Assembly: GCF_001667265.1 (NCBI RefSeq)
Contig: NZ_LZHW01000087.1
Coordinates: 186,001-250,000 of the forward strand
Source of the DNA: Mycobacterium sp. ACS4331
GTDB lineage: Bacteria; Actinomycetota; Actinomycetes; Mycobacteriales; Mycobacteriaceae
Direction of reading: 5' to 3'
Length of the DNA stretch: 64,000 nt
Each line of letters opens with the position of its first letter. Positions within the stretch are counted from its first letter, which is position 1. A program made the position numbers and the translations under genes. The notes beneath the pieces were generated by a model. That model was not told where the DNA came from and did no database searches. It was given only the letters and a program-made list of their open reading frames with translations. Shown here piece by piece: positions 61,946-64,000 of the stretch.

Positions 61946-63613
61946 CGGTTCGGCCACCGCGCCGGACGCGTCCACGGGATGAGCCGGCACCGGCACCTCG
62001 GCGGGCGCCTTGGCCCGCGGACGCAGCCGATCAGGCAGCCAGCGTGGCGGAGCATCGGGCGCACCGTCGAACACCCCGCCGACCGGATCGTCGATGCGGC
62101 CACCCCACCGCACCAGGTCCTCCTGCGGGCGGTAGATCTGCCGGATCACCAACGCGCACAGCACAACCACCGCGATGTCACGCAGCAGGACCGTCACGGT
62201 GAACCACTGCTCCGGCAGGCCGCGGTTGGCCTCACCATAGAGGAACAGCATCCGGGGCACCCAGACCAGCGCGTCGATCGTCATCCACGCCAACAGAATT
62301 CGCCGGTGCGGCAGGGCCAGCACGGCCAGCGGCACAAGCCACAGCGAGAACTGGGGACTCCACACCTTGTTGGTCAGCAGGAAGGCCGCCACCACCAGGA
62401 ACGCCAACTGCGCCACCCGAGGACGCTGCGGCGCGGTCAAGGCGATGTAGCCGATCCCCAGACAGCACAGCACGAACAGCAGGGCCACAACGGCGTTGAG
62501 GATCACCGGGGGTTCCCAGAAGCCGAGGTTGCGGTCGAAACCCGGCCAGCCCGTGAAGGAGCGCACCACGTTGTAGAGCGAATCCATATCGTCGCCGCGG
62601 CGGGCGTTGAGCCGGAAGAACTCCGACCACCCACGTGGGAACAACAGCATGATCGGCAGGTTCACCAGCAGCCAGGCCGTTATGGCGGCGAAGGCGGCTT
62701 TGCCGACCTCCACCAGTCGACCGGTCCGGATGCCGAGCAGCACCAGCGGGACGAACAGCAGCAGCGGGTACAGCTTGGCGGCCACCCCGAGGCCGATCAG
62801 CGCACCGGCCAGCATGGGTCGCCGACGGGCCCAAGCCAACAGACCACCCATCGCGAATGCCGTTGCCAGCGCGTCGAAATTGGTGAAGATCTGGAAGATG
62901 ACCAGCGGTGAGGCGGCGACCAGGAGGGCATCCCAGATGCGTCGGCCCGCCAGCATCGCCGTCGCCCACACCGTGACCAGCCAGGCCAGCGCGAGCCCCA
63001 GTGCCGCGAAGTTGAAGAACATCACCACCTCGGCGACCACCGGGATGGCGACCGTCTTGGTCACCGCCGTATAGGTTTTCGCCAACGCCATGGACACGTA
63101 CTGGTAGACACCGGTGAGCACCGGATACTCCATGTAGCGCACGGCCGGGGTGCCGTCGTACTGCAGTCGCTGGGTGCCGGTGTCGTCGGTCTCGAGCCAA
63201 CTGGACTTGTACGGAAAGAGCCCCTTGCTCAGCAACTCCGCACCGTAGAGGGGCACGGTGTCGGAGTAGCACAGCTGGAAGTACGCGCGCTGCTGCGACC
63301 AGTTGGCCACCCGCTGATCCGCGGTGCCCTCACCGACGGTCTGCAGGCACGGCGACTTCGTCGCCCACCCGAGTCCGAGGAACACCAGCGCCACGATGAA
63401 GATCACCCGCAGCGGGGTCATGAACCGCGTGCGGCCGATCAACGCGTGGCGGCCGACAGGACCTCCGCCCACCTCGGCCAGCGCGGCCCCGAGAGCGTCA
63501 TTGCGGCTGGGCATGTCCCGGTCGTCGGCCGATCGCCGATCGGTGGCCAGCGGCAGCGGCGACACCGTCGGGCGCGCGTCCGGCTCGGTGTCGGCCCGGT
63601 GGTCCGGCGTCAC
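61934..63613 (-). CDS. GT87-type polyprenol-dependent mannosyltransferase-like membrane protein (Rv0051-like)
   Basis: A 559-residue polytopic protein with about 12 membrane helices. The large periplasmic loop after helix 1 contains CLQTVGEGTADQRVANW and GAELLSKGLFPYKSSW. Fits the GT-C fold of the GT87 family. It is located next to ponA1 exactly as Rv0051 is. GTG start overlaps the ponA1 stop by four bases. The donor is probably a polyprenyl-phosphate sugar; the acceptor is unknown. Confidence 0.8.
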   Translation of the reverse strand: MTPDHRADTEPDARPTVSPLPLATDRRSADDRDMPSRNDALGAALAEVGGGPVGRHALIGRTRFMTPLRVIFIVALVFLGLGWATKSPCLQTVGEGTADQRVANWSQQRAYFQLCYSDTVPLYGAELLSKGLFPYKSSWLETDDTGTQRLQYDGTPAVRYMEYPVLTGVYQYVSMALAKTYTAVTKTVAIPVVAEVVMFFNFAALGLALAWLVTVWATAMLAGRRIWDALLVAASPLVIFQIFTNFDALATAFAMGGLLAWARRRPMLAGALIGLGVAAKLYPLLLFVPLVLLGIRTGRLVEVGKAAFAAITAWLLVNLPIMLLFPRGWSEFFRLNARRGDDMDSLYNVVRSFTGWPGFDRNLGFWEPPVILNAVVALLFVLCCLGIGYIALTAPQRPRVAQLAFLVVAAFLLTNKVWSPQFSLWLVPLAVLALPHRRILLAWMTIDALVWVPRMLFLYGEANRGLPEQWFTVTVLLRDIAVVVLCALVIRQIYRPQEDLVRWGGRIDDPVGGVFDGAPDAPPRWLPDRLRPRAKAPAEVPVPAHPVDASGAVAEPLSR

Positions 63614-64000
63614 GGCGGCGGAGGCGGCGGCGGAATCGGTGCGTTCGGATCAACCGGGCCCGGCGGTGCGGCGGGCACGCCGGCGTAGCCGCCGATCTCG
63701 GTCGGCTTGGGGAAGGTCTCGTTGTCGGTGCCCTTGAGCGCCCCGTCCATGGTGGCCTTCCAGATGTCGGACGGCAGACCCGATCCGTACACCGCCCCAC
63801 CCCACTTGTTCACCAGCGGCTTGTCGCCGCCCGTGGTGCCGACCCAGACCGCGGTGGACAGCGACGGGGTGTACCCCACCATCCACGCGTCGCGGTTGGC
63901 GCCGGTGTCACCCAGCTGGTTGGTTCCGGTCTTGGCCGCCGAGGCGCGGCCGCCCGCGAGGTTGTGTCCCTTGGACCAGCCCGCGATCGGCTGCATCGCC
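63610..64000 (-). CDS. ponA1: penicillin-binding protein PonA1, C-terminal part (partial)
   Basis: The last ~130 residues of a bifunctional class A PBP; the gene continues beyond the right edge. The transpeptidase KTGT motif is present (AAKTGTNQLGDTGANRD), as is the WVGTTGGDKPL region. The tail is Pro-rich (ending in a run of Pro), as in mycobacterial PonA1. It builds and cross-links septal and polar peptidoglycan. Confidence 0.93.
   Translation of the reverse strand, partial: AMQPIAGWSKGHNLAGGRASAAKTGTNQLGDTGANRDAWMVGYTPSLSTAVWVGTTGGDKPLVNKWGGAVYGSGLPSDIWKATMDGALKGTDNETFPKPTEIGGYAGVPAAPPGPVDPNAPIPPPPPPP

Noticed and set aside
1-64000. CRISPR arrays, tRNA or rRNA genes
   Set aside because: No regularly spaced repeats and no cloverleaf or ribosomal RNA sequence were noticed; a covariance-model scan would be needed to exclude small RNAs.

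Overview
This 64 kb window is high-GC actinobacterial chromosome, almost certainly a fast-growing mycobacterium (Mycolicibacterium type). The strongest evidence is the conserved block at the right end, read leftward: ponA1, a GT87 mannosyltransferase-like gene (Rv0051 type), rpsF, ssb, rpsR (CxxC type), rplI and an intein-free dnaB. A GyrB/GyrA-like pair resembling the atypical M. smegmatis type II topoisomerase, a mycobacterial haem-binding (MHB-type) protein, and a gene cluster in the M. smegmatis MSMEG_0565-0572 order agree with this. Genus and species are inferred, not proven.

Layout. 0-11 kb: TetR/SDR pair, secreted lipase-like hydrolase, stand-alone glutamate-synthase-domain protein, Met-rich haem-binding protein, CDF metal transporter, P450, hydrolase-cyclase fusion and a beta-lactamase-like hydrolase. 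11.2-17.2 kb: a 53-residue small ORF, the topoisomerase pair and an MFS exporter. 17.4-24.9 kb: an eight-gene nitrilase cluster of the Nit1C/nitrogen-starvation type: MSMEG_0572-like protein, nitrilase, MSMEG_0570-like protein, flavin oxidoreductase, radical SAM enzyme, GNAT-AIRS fusion, a second nitrilase-fold protein and a glycosyltransferase. Most junctions overlap by 1-8 bases. The second nitrilase has lost its catalytic Cys and Glu. 24.9-35.2 kb: ALDH, DUF1906 and serine-hydrolase secreted proteins, a TetR/SDR pair around a perfect operator, DUF2236 oxygenase-like protein, coiled-coil secreted protein, ferritin-like diiron protein and a ThiD-like pyridoxine kinase, plus gene remnants.

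35.2-54.5 kb is an accessory catabolic region, all on the minus strand. Three regulators (LuxR-GAF, short PucR, FadR/GntR) and an APC permease precede a run of genes: E1-alpha, E1-beta, a free-standing 81-residue lipoyl domain, a glutamine-synthetase-like ligase, a VOC protein, lipoamide dehydrogenase, an E2 catalytic core with no lipoyl or subunit-binding domain, a lipoyl synthase, a class I glutamine-amidotransferase-like gamma-glutamyl hydrolase and an aldehyde dehydrogenase. An SDR and a dicarboxylate/amino-acid symporter lie next to it. The likely logic is uptake, gamma-glutamylation of an amine or amino alcohol, oxidation, hydrolysis of the gamma-glutamyl group, then oxidative decarboxylation of a derived 2-oxo acid (or cleavage of an acetoin-like product) by a split, self-lipoylated dehydrogenase complex. 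The substrate is unknown. The GntR gene and the permease share a 27-bp operator-like element with identical spacing.

54.5-64 kb returns to core genome: TetR and its divergent membrane-protein target, a small hypothetical gene, then the dnaB-rplI-rpsR-ssb-rpsF-ponA1 neighbourhood. No tRNA, rRNA, CRISPR array or intact insertion sequence was seen.
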